The notes beneath the pieces were generated by a model. It saw only the letters and a list, made by a program, of their open reading frames with translations. It searched no databases and had not been told where the DNA came from. The position numbers and the translations under genes are program-made. A DNA stretch of 64,000 nt from Candidatus Leptovillus gracilis. GTDB taxonomy: Bacteria > Chloroflexota > Anaerolineae > Promineifilales > Promineifilaceae. Location of the stretch: NCBI GenBank assembly GCA_016716065.1, contig JADJXA010000011.1:124001-188000 (forward strand), written 5' to 3'. Below, piece by piece: positions 33,226 to 39,840 of the stretch (positions are counted from its first letter, which is position 1; each line of letters opens with the position of its first letter).

Positions 33226-35856
33226 TTATGCTTCGCGCACAAACTTCCGCTTCCACTCGTACAGCTTGTTGATGGCTTCCAACGGCGTGAGGGCGTTCAC
33301 GTCCAGCTTCTCCAGTTCTTCGAGGATGGGGCTGGTTTCGGGGAAGAGGGCCATTTGCTGGCTGGCGGTGAAGCGATTGGGGGTAACGGCCGTCGTCGGC
33401 GCGTGTTTCTCTAACTCTTTTAAAATCTCGTTGGCCCGGTTGATCACGTCGCGGGGCAGCCCGGCCAACTGCGCCACGTGGATGCCATAGCTCTGGTCAG
33501 CCCCACCCGGCACAATCTGGTGCAAGAACACCACCGAATCCCCTTCCTCGGCCACCGCCACGTTGTAATTCGCCACCAGCGGCAGCAAATCGGCCAGCCC
33601 CACCAGCTCGTGGTAATGGGTGGCGAAGAGGGTGCGCGGCTTGAGGCGCGGGTGGTTGTGCAGGTATTCCAGTATTGCCCAGGCGATTGCCAGACCATCG
33701 TAGGTGCTGGTCCCCCGGCCGATTTCGTCCAGAATCAGCAGCGAACGATGGGTCGCGTGGTGCAAAATCTCGGCTGCTTCGACCATTTCCACCATGAAGG
33801 TGCTGCGGCCGGCGTGCAGTTCGTCGTGCGCGCCGATGCGCGTGAAGATGCGGTCTACCAGGCCAATGGCGGCGCTGTCGGCGGGTACGTAGCTGCCGAT
33901 TTGGGCCATGAGGGTGATCAGCGCCGTCTGCCGGAGGTAGGTGCTTTTCCCCGACATGTTGGGGCCGGTGATAATCTGGATGCGATCGGTGGCATGGAAG
34001 TGAGTATCGTTGGGCACAAAGCGTTCGCCGATTGCGACGCCGGTTGACTGTTCGACGACGGGGTGACGGCCGTTGACAATTTTAAGTTCGTGGTCGGTCG
34101 CCAATACCGGGCGGACGTAGTTGTTTTTGGCGGCGGCTTCGGCCAGGGTGGCGGCCACGTCAATTTGCGCCAGGATTTGCGCCGTCGCCAGCAGCCGCTG
34201 CGCCACCTGCGCCACCTGCCCACACACCTCGGTAAAGACGCGCCGCTCAATCTCCAAAATACGCTCCTCGGCGTTGAGGATGAGCGTCTCATACTCCTTC
34301 AAATCGGGGGTAATGTAGCGCTCGGCGTTGGTCAGGGTTTGCTTGCGGATGTAATCGTCGGGGACCAGGGCGCTGTTGGCGCGGGTCACTTCGATGTAGT
34401 AGCCAAACACCTTGTTGAAGCCCACCTTCAGCGAGGCGATGCCGGTGCGCTCGCGCTCGCGCGGCTCCAGCCCGGCCACCCATTCCCGCGCATTGGCCGA
34501 TGAGTTCATCACCCCATCCAACTCGGCCGAAAAGCCCTTTTTGATGACGCCCATCTTGTTGAAATTGGTCGGCGCGTCGTCGCTGATGGCGCGGGTGATC
34601 AGGTCGCTGGTTTCGGGGCAGGCGTCCAATTGGGCGGCCAGATTGCGGATTGCGGATTGCGGATTGCGGATAAGAGCCTCTCCTTCCGCAATCCCTAGTC
34701 CGACAACCGCAATTGCTTTTTTTAGCTCCGGTATTGCCTCCAGCGCCAGCCGAATATGCTCTAAATCGCGCGGCGTGGCTTTGCTGCTGAGAACACGGTT
34801 GGTCAGCCGTTCCAGGTCGGGCAGCCCTTTCAGCGTGGCGCGGACCTCGGCGCGCAGCAGGGCGTCGGCAAAAAAGGCTTCTACCTGGTCGAGGCGCTGG
34901 TTGAGGCTGTCTAACGCCAGCAGCGGCCGGGTGATGCGTTCGCGCAGCAGGCGTGTGCCCATTGGCGTGACCGTTTTGTTGAGCACGCCAAAAAGCGAAT
35001 TTTGCCGCACCCCACCCAATGATTCGGTCAGTTCCAGGTTGCGGCGGGTGTTTTCGTCTAGAGCCATGAAGCCTTCGGTGCTGTAATAGGCCAATCGCTG
35101 AATCTGGCCGATGGACCCGCGCTGTGTTTCTTGCAGGTAATAGAGGGCGGCGCCGGCGGCGCGTACGGCCAGTGGTTTGCCGTCAATGCCAAAACCGGCC
35201 AGGGTGGACACGCCAAAGTGGCGCAGCAGGCTTTGCCGCGCCGCGCCTTCTTCAAAGCGCCAGCCAGGTAGATGAGTGACGTTGGGATTGGCGTCGTACA
35301 GGCTGACATCGTTTTCGGGGATGAGCAGTTCGGCGGGGTGCAGGCGGGCCAGTTCTTCGGCCAGGGCGCGACGGTCGTTTAGCTGGGTGACGGCAAATTC
35401 GCCGGTGGTGATGTCAGCATAGGCCAGGCCATAGAGATCGTCTTCGCGGATAACGGCCGTTAAGTAATTATTCCGTCCCGCATCCAACATGCCCGGCTCG
35501 ATGACGGTACCGGCGGTGAACACACGCACTACTTCGCGCGGCATCAGCCCGTTGATGAGTGTGGTACTCGTTTGTTCGCACAGCGCCACTTTGTAGCCTT
35601 TGGCGATGAGCCGGGCGATGTAGCCTTCGGCGGCGTGGTGGGGTACGCCGGCCATTGGCGTGCGCACCCCTTTGCCCTGGGGCCGGCTGGTGAGTACCAG
35701 GTCCAGTTCGCGGGCGGCCGTTTCGGCGTCGGCGTCGAAGGTTTCGTAAAAATCGCCCAGGCGAAAGAAAACGATGGCGTCCGGGTGCTGCGCCTTGATG
35801 TCGAGGTACTGCTGCCGGCTGGGGGTGACGCTGCTGGATTGTGTGGCTGAGGCCAT
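33226..35856 (-). CDS. mutS: DNA mismatch repair protein MutS
   Basis: MutS recognises mismatches and small loops and recruits MutL. The 876-residue protein has the mismatch-binding N-terminus (FFRLGDFYETFDADAE, with the conserved F-x-E as FYE near 36). The Walker A motif is GPNMSGKSTYL near 632, with Walker B LLILDEIGRGTSTYDG near 703. The C-terminal helix-turn-helix region is also present. An in-frame insertion encoded by a heptanucleotide repeat (IRNPQSAIRN, near residues 390-400) lies in the lever region. Since length remains in frame and the catalytic motifs are intact, the protein is probably active. Start ATG 35856 is preceded by repeats and GGAGTTCC. Confidence 0.97.
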   Translation of the reverse strand: MASATQSSSVTPSRQQYLDIKAQHPDAIVFFRLGDFYETFDADAETAARELDLVLTSRPQGKGVRTPMAGVPHHAAEGYIARLIAKGYKVALCEQTSTTLINGLMPREVVRVFTAGTVIEPGMLDAGRNNYLTAVIREDDLYGLAYADITTGEFAVTQLNDRRALAEELARLHPAELLIPENDVSLYDANPNVTHLPGWRFEEGAARQSLLRHFGVSTLAGFGIDGKPLAVRAAGAALYYLQETQRGSIGQIQRLAYYSTEGFMALDENTRRNLELTESLGGVRQNSLFGVLNKTVTPMGTRLLRERITRPLLALDSLNQRLDQVEAFFADALLRAEVRATLKGLPDLERLTNRVLSSKATPRDLEHIRLALEAIPELKKAIAVVGLGIAEGEALIRNPQSAIRNLAAQLDACPETSDLITRAISDDAPTNFNKMGVIKKGFSAELDGVMNSSANAREWVAGLEPRERERTGIASLKVGFNKVFGYYIEVTRANSALVPDDYIRKQTLTNAERYITPDLKEYETLILNAEERILEIERRVFTEVCGQVAQVAQRLLATAQILAQIDVAATLAEAAAKNNYVRPVLATDHELKIVNGRHPVVEQSTGVAIGERFVPNDTHFHATDRIQIITGPNMSGKSTYLRQTALITLMAQIGSYVPADSAAIGLVDRIFTRIGAHDELHAGRSTFMVEMVEAAEILHHATHRSLLILDEIGRGTSTYDGLAIAWAILEYLHNHPRLKPRTLFATHYHELVGLADLLPLVANYNVAVAEEGDSVVFLHQIVPGGADQSYGIHVAQLAGLPRDVINRANEILKELEKHAPTTAVTPNRFTASQQMALFPETSPILEELEKLDVNALTPLEAINKLYEWKRKFVREA
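34645..34700. repeat. Heptanucleotide array inside mutS
   Basis: ATTGCGG repeats about four times (34645-34672), then a short spacer and a reverse word (TTCCGCAATCC) follow. The array keeps the mutS frame and codes for IRNPQSAIRN. The same heptamer occurs at 26.16 and 60.4 kb. Confidence 0.85.
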
Positions 35857-35865
35857 AGGAACTCC

Positions 35866-35906
35866 ATTGAAAGGATGAAGGATGAATTATGAAGGATGAA
35901 GATGGG
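35866..35906. repeat. Heptanucleotide array (GGATGAA type) upstream of mutS
   Basis: GGATGAA, GGATGAA, TTATGAA, GGATGAA with period seven lie directly before the mutS start region. The remaining bases to 36052 hold no gene that I can support. Confidence 0.75.
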
Positions 35907-36052
35907 ATTTTAAAGGGGATTGGGGGAGTAGGCAATATAGGTTTGGTGACGCATTTGTCACTGATCTGGATGACCCTCCACGGGTGAGGTAATTCAAATT
36001 CCATCAACCATACTTTGTTTGCGGTAAAGTATTCGCTGCCTGTGTGGAAAGC

Positions 36053-36397
36053 TTAGCACGATTGAGCTTGAATCGTTTGCTCAAGTTCATCTGCTACCCA
36101 TTGATTTAAGCTTTTCCCTGAAGCTGCCGCCTTGATCGCAAGTTCAGCGTGTAATTCTTTGGGTATACGCAAGTTGAACTTTCCAGAATATTCCTTTCGT
36201 GGTTCTATGCCACGTTCTGCACAGGCCTCAAGAAATACTTTAAGTGATAACGCCCCTTCTCTATAAAGACCATCTATGTCTTTTGCATAAAAATCAGCGC
36301 CGCCATTCAATCCAATAAATTCACCGCGGAACATTTCAATATCAGGATCATATTGGATAATTGCTTGATAGTCGTCAATTTTCATTAAGTTCATCAT
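36053..36397 (-). CDS. hicB: HicB-type antitoxin
   Basis: The antitoxin of a HicAB toxin-antitoxin pair. The 114-residue protein starts with the HicB partial RNase H-like fold (YQAIIQYDPDIEMFRGEFIG) and ends with a ribbon-helix-helix DNA-binding part (GKFNLRIPKELHAELAIKAA then SLNQWVADELEQ). It probably binds the toxin and represses its own promoter. Start ATG 36397 overlaps the stop of the upstream hicA by four bases. The region is less GC-rich and lacks ACGGCCGT, consistent with acquisition. The partner toxin is frameshifted. Confidence 0.85.
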   Translation of the reverse strand: MMNLMKIDDYQAIIQYDPDIEMFRGEFIGLNGGADFYAKDIDGLYREGALSLKVFLEACAERGIEPRKEYSGKFNLRIPKELHAELAIKAAASGKSLNQWVADELEQTIQAQSC

Positions 36398-36646
36398 GGT
36401 GTCACCTCATTTGTTTCCAGCCATTTGCGGATGCTTGCCACAGCCCCTTTGTCAGTATCGGGTCTGGGGTGAGGCCGATGAAAAATACGTATCTCACCGA
36501 AAAGGAAAACTTCAACGCGAGAGCCTTCTCTCTGTGATTTCTGCACCCAGTTCGATGAACAATGCTTCTATATCATGCCACTTGATATTTGCGCTAATGG
36601 GGCGTGTGAAAATGAGTGCAAGCGTTTTCTGATGTTTTCGCTTCAT
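36394..36646 (-). pseudogene. hicA: HicA-type toxin with a GA-slippage frameshift
   Basis: From ATG 36646 the frame reads MKRKHQKTLALIFTRPISAN then IKWHDIEALFIELGAEITER and then shifts. The second phase gives GSRVEVFLFGEIRIFHRPHP then DTDKGAVASIRKWLETNEV, ending at TGA 36394-36396, which overlaps hicB. Together these form a complete HicA (dsRBD-like fold with the catalytic His in FHRPHP). The break lies in a GAGAGA run near 36522: one extra GA would restore TEREGSRV. It may be a real inactivation, a slippage switch or a sequencing error. Confidence 0.75.
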
Positions 36647-36753
36647 AGGCGAAATGGTACTATTTTGTCGTACCAAAGTCAAGGTAGGAAAGCTGCCGTT
36701 ATCATTTCAACGATGTATCGTGTTACAATGCGTGTCACGTCAAAAAACATCGG

Positions 36754-36796
36754 GCGGGGATTAGGGGATTTATCTCCCAATCCCCGCTTTTATTTT
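36754..36796 (+). terminator. Terminator or attenuator in front of the metZ relic
   Basis: GCGGGGATT (36754-36762) pairs with AATCCCCGC (36779-36787), extended inside by GGGGA/TCTCCC, and is followed by TTTTATTTTT. It lies only 13 bases before the ATG of the metZ-like relic, a position typical of leader attenuators of methionine genes. No riboswitch core could be identified. Confidence 0.65.
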
Positions 36797-36808
36797 TAGG
36801 AGAGGGTG

Positions 36809-37213
36809 ATGACAAAGAGAGAACAGAGATTGGAAACGGCCGTAATCCGTACCTGAACCCCCACTTCCCCGTACCGCGAATACGCCCACGACCTTTTCGC
36901 CAAAGAGGTTGACGGGCAAATTTACACTTGCTATGGCAATCCCAACGTGGATGAGTTCATCCAGAGGATGTGCCAGTTGGAAGGAGCGCAGGTGGGCATT
37001 GTCCTGGCTTCGGGCATGTCGGCGGAGTTTACAGCGCTGACCGGGCTGCTAAACAGCGCCACCCCACTCGGCTTCTACCACCCACACCAGCCTCACGGAA
37101 GCAGAACTCGGGCTGTTTACATTACGCCGGGTCTCATTCGGATTTCGGTAGGGCTGGAAGCGGGGGAGGATGTGATGGCGGATGTGGGGCAGGCGTTGGG
37201 GCGGAGGAAATTG
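36809..37213 (+). pseudogene. Relic of an O-acyl-homoserine sulfhydrylase (MetZ/MetY type)
   Basis: ATG 36809 follows AGGAGAG and gives MTKREQRLETAVIRT, then an in-frame TGA. It continues with HDLFAKEVDGQIYTCYGNPN and VDEFIQRMCQLEGAQVG, typical of the PLP-dependent Cys/Met enzymes. The central part with the PLP lysine is gone. The end resumes with ITPGLIRISVGLEAGEDVMA after a one-base shift near 37117. About two thirds of the enzyme is deleted, so it cannot be active. It was probably a methionine or cysteine synthesis gene with the attenuator noted just upstream. Confidence 0.8.
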
Positions 37214-37216
37214 TCA

Positions 37217-37312
37217 ATGGCCAATAGTCAATCGTCAATCGTCAATGGTTGTGCCTTACGGCTAACAGCTTATAGCTAACAGCTAATAACTTACAGCGAA
37301 CAGCTTACTGCT
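37217..37312. repeat. Two heptanucleotide arrays (GTCAATC and ACAGCTA types)
   Basis: CAATGGC/CAATAGT/CAATCGT words with period seven (37217-37244) are followed by a second array of ACAGCTT/ATAGCTA/ACAGCTA words (37264-37312). The second runs into the last codons of the phosphatase gene and supplies part of its C-terminus. Confidence 0.8.
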
Positions 37313-37841
37313 TCCGGTTTTCGACCCACGCATTGAGCCGGTCGCGGTGGCGGCCTTCCAGTTTGGTGAGGGCGCGTTTGCGTTTGAGCAGGGCGTTGGC
37401 CTGCTCGAAGGTGAGGTTGTGTTCGGCCATGAGGTAAGCGGCCAGCAGGGTGGCCGAACGGCCGCGCCCTTTGGCACAGTGGACGAGGATGGAACGGCCG
37501 TTCGCCGCCTGCTCTCTCATCCACTTCACCCCTTCCTCGATCACGTCCACTGAGGGCACTGTGATGTCCAGCACTTTTAACTGCACATAAGCAATGTCGT
37601 GGGCGACGTAAAACGCCGCGTCATCTTCGCGCTCGGCGCGAATGTTGACAATCGCGCCGATGTTGTGCTGCCGTAGAAACTCGTAGTCGCGCCGGTAAGT
37701 GGGCGCGCCGCCCAGCCACAATTCGTCCTGAATGACCCCATCGGGCGTGATCTGGTCAAACCAGGCGTGGCCCTGGATGACTTCGTAAATGAAGCGAATA
37801 ATTGGGTATAGTTTGTCGAAAAGCCAGTGAATCGGATTCAT
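37305..37841 (-). CDS. Dual-specificity (tyrosine) phosphatase
   Basis: A cysteine phosphatase of 178 residues acting on phosphoproteins, or on phosphoinositide-like or nucleotide substrates. The P-loop is VHCAKGRGRSATLLAAYL near 119-136 (HC-x5-R form), with the general-acid region around YVQLKVLDITVPS near 88. Residues 11-24 are hydrophobic (YPIIRFIYEVIQG), so it may touch the membrane. The start ATG 37841 gives MNPIHWLFDKLYP. Its last codons come from a heptanucleotide array. The physiological substrate is unknown. Confidence 0.88.
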   Translation of the reverse strand: MNPIHWLFDKLYPIIRFIYEVIQGHAWFDQITPDGVIQDELWLGGAPTYRRDYEFLRQHNIGAIVNIRAEREDDAAFYVAHDIAYVQLKVLDITVPSVDVIEEGVKWMREQAANGRSILVHCAKGRGRSATLLAAYLMAEHNLTFEQANALLKRKRALTKLEGRHRDRLNAWVENRKQ

Positions 37842-37867
37842 AGGGTAAGCATAGCCCAGGCTAAAAA

Positions 37868-37912
37868 AATCGCAAACAAAAACGGGGCGTTTGTTTCCGA
37901 CAAACGCCCCGT
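37868..37912 (-). terminator. Rho-independent terminator of the sulfur operon
   Basis: ACGGGGCGTTTGT (37882-37894) pairs with ACAAACGCCCCGT (37900-37912). On the minus strand it is followed by TTTTTGTTTG. It lies 26 bases after the stop of the YeeE-rhodanese gene, ending the 44.4-37.9 kb operon. Confidence 0.9.
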
Positions 37913-37937
37913 CATTTTCTCCTTCTCGCCAGAGAAG

Positions 37938-39167
37938 CTACCCACAACCGCCGCTGGTCGGTGCGCGCTTCAGTTCCAGCAGAACTTTGGGCGTGTATTC
38001 CAGCTCAAAAGCCTCCGGGTCCGGCTCGGCGGCTGCATAGCGGGCGCCGACTGCCGAATCGAAGATGTAACACAATTCGTCGTTACCGGCCCCGGCGTTA
38101 AAGCCTTTGGTCAGATTGTCGTCGCCAAAGGTGGCGATCCAATTGTTGATGCCGCCTTCCAAAATATAAACATTGGGCACAGCCTCGGCTACCAGGATTT
38201 TCCACGCTTCTGTGGCGGCTTCCTCGTCGTTGCTCATTAATACAAAGACGGCGTTCGCCGGTTCAAAGTGCAGCGCTTCTACTTTGTCGGGTATTTGGGT
38301 GAGCGGTATGTGCTGCGCGTCTAAAATGTGGAACAGGTTGTAATCGGCTTCGGCGCGCACGTCCAGCATAATCACCTTGATATTGGTGTCTTCGATGATA
38401 GACAGCAGTTCGCCGGGATGAATTTGCACCAGACGGTCGGTAAGCATCTGCCCTTTTTCCGCTTCCATTTTGGTCCAACGGTCTTCGATGGTGGGCTGCC
38501 CCAGGACGATAAGCACGACGCCGCTGAGCGCCAGGACGACGGCCGCCGCGTAGCGCCATTTGGGCGCTTCTTTGGCGTCTTTGCCGCCATATTTTTGCTC
38601 CAGCTTTTCAGCGCCCCAGAACATGAACAGGGCCATCAGCACCACGCCCAAGACCACCACGCCGGTGGGAAGGCCGAACAGTTCCGGCAAGGTGAAGCGC
38701 CCCATGTAGGAGGAATTCCAGAAGATGGCGTAGTAATCTACCGTTTCGCCAAAAAGAAAGATGCCGAATAAAACGCCGAGGACGAAGAAAACGCCGTCTA
38801 ACTTGCCGGTGGCGACTGCTACCAGCGACGTGCCGGGGCAGAAACCGCCGATGATGAAACCAAAGCCCATGATCAAGCCGCCGAGGACGCCGGGCCAAAG
38901 GTAGGTGGGATTGACCCAGAGCAGGTTGTAGTCCAGCAGGCCAACGGCCGTTGCGCCAAAAATCAAGACCATCGCCACAATAATCGCCCCAAACATCACT
39001 TTGAGCACGGTCAGGTCTTTGAAATAAAACTGGGCGGCCAATTTTTTGGAATTGCCGAAGCCGGCAATTTCCAGGACGTAGCCAAAAGCGAAGCCAATAA
39101 TCGCGTAAACGACGTAAGTGCCCCAGTGGCCGAAAATAGGTGTGAGTTGTACGGGAAAAGGAGCCAT
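37938..39167 (-). CDS. YeeE/YedE sulfur transporter fused to a rhodanese-like domain
   Basis: A 410-residue fusion. About eight helices form a YeeE/YedE (TsuA-like) half, with the sulfur-path motif GGLIMGFGFIIGGFCPGTSL near 100-119 and its conserved Cys. After a helix near 250, residues about 262-365 form a rhodanese fold (IKVIMLDVRAEADYNLFHIL, then NAVFVLMSNDEEAATEAW). The rhodanese active-site Cys expected after VFVL is absent; MSNDEEA stands in its place. The chain ends TSGGCG. Start ATG 39167 is preceded by GGAG. The family imports thiosulfate or a related sulfur species; here the rhodanese domain may bind rather than transfer sulfur. The second YedE gene lies 34 bases upstream. Confidence 0.87.
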   Translation of the reverse strand: MAPFPVQLTPIFGHWGTYVVYAIIGFAFGYVLEIAGFGNSKKLAAQFYFKDLTVLKVMFGAIIVAMVLIFGATAVGLLDYNLLWVNPTYLWPGVLGGLIMGFGFIIGGFCPGTSLVAVATGKLDGVFFVLGVLFGIFLFGETVDYYAIFWNSSYMGRFTLPELFGLPTGVVVLGVVLMALFMFWGAEKLEQKYGGKDAKEAPKWRYAAAVVLALSGVVLIVLGQPTIEDRWTKMEAEKGQMLTDRLVQIHPGELLSIIEDTNIKVIMLDVRAEADYNLFHILDAQHIPLTQIPDKVEALHFEPANAVFVLMSNDEEAATEAWKILVAEAVPNVYILEGGINNWIATFGDDNLTKGFNAGAGNDELCYIFDSAVGARYAAAEPDPEAFELEYTPKVLLELKRAPTSGGCG

Positions 39168-39201
39168 GTTTTCTCCAGTTACCAGAGTTGGTAAATGATA
39201 A

Positions 39202-39783
39202 TTAGTTCCAGAATTTACGCAGGGAATAGGCGAGCATATAGGCTCCGGCGAAGACTGCGAGCATGAAAGCCCAACTGCCCACGGACAGCACGGCGCCGCC
39301 GGACAATGCCTGCCCGGAGGTGCAGCCGCGCGCCATGCGCGCCCCATACCCCATCAGGCTGCCGCCGATGAAGGCCATTACCCAGCGCACTTTGATAGGA
39401 ACCTGGGGGCCGCGATTGGTTTCTATTTTGAAACGGCCGTTTATCACCCCTGCCGCAAAACCGCCCAGAATCGTGCCCACGGTCATAAAGACCACCCAGT
39501 TGTCCAGGGCGTTTTTGCTGCCCCCGGCCATGCTGATCAGGTAAGGAACCCGGTCGGTGTGTGCCGGCGCAATCAAATCTTGCGCATAGACCAGGATACG
39601 GTTCAAGCCGCCGGAAGCTCCCAGCCCGTTGCCCGTAATGAAAAAGGCCAGAAACAGCACCACGCCTAATAAAACCGCGGCCAAATAGGGGTTGATGTAA
39701 GCCTTTTCCGCCCGGGCGGTCAGAGCGTGTTTCAGCGTTTGCCAAAAAGTTGGTTTTGTCTCATTTGGTGTTATCGTCGTCAT
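39202..39783 (-). CDS. YeeE/YedE family sulfur transporter
   Basis: A 193-residue membrane protein with about five helices. The first is YLAAVLLGVVLFLAFFITG. The second copy of the YedE sulfur motif is GGSLMGYGARMARGCTSGQA near 146-165 with its conserved Cys. It is probably one half of a transporter that works with the next gene. Start ATG 39783 has GGAGTAAG upstream; a GTG one codon earlier is also possible. It lies between the cytochrome genes and the YeeE-rhodanese fusion, so sulfur uptake and sulfur-compound redox chemistry are linked here. Confidence 0.87.
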   Translation of the reverse strand: MTTITPNETKPTFWQTLKHALTARAEKAYINPYLAAVLLGVVLFLAFFITGNGLGASGGLNRILVYAQDLIAPAHTDRVPYLISMAGGSKNALDNWVVFMTVGTILGGFAAGVINGRFKIETNRGPQVPIKVRWVMAFIGGSLMGYGARMARGCTSGQALSGGAVLSVGSWAFMLAVFAGAYMLAYSLRKFWN

Positions 39784-39788
39784 CACTT

Positions 39789-39840
39789 ACTCCAATCGTC
39801 AATCGTCAATCGTCAATCGTCAATCGCCAATCGTCAATCG
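39789..39840. repeat. Heptanucleotide array (CAATCGT type), six or more copies
   Basis: CAATCGT repeats with period seven fill the gap between the heptaheme-cytochrome b gene and yedE. The stop codon of the cytochrome gene (TGA at 39834-39836) is supplied by the array. Confidence 0.9.

Noticed and set aside
39168..39347. N-terminal extension of the YeeE-rhodanese protein
   Set aside because: It overlaps the end of the yedE gene in another phase; ATG 39167 has GGAG upstream.
39789..39840. Iteron-type replication origin
   Set aside because: The heptamers occur at many loci and inside genes; no DnaA boxes or A/T-rich unwinding region seen.
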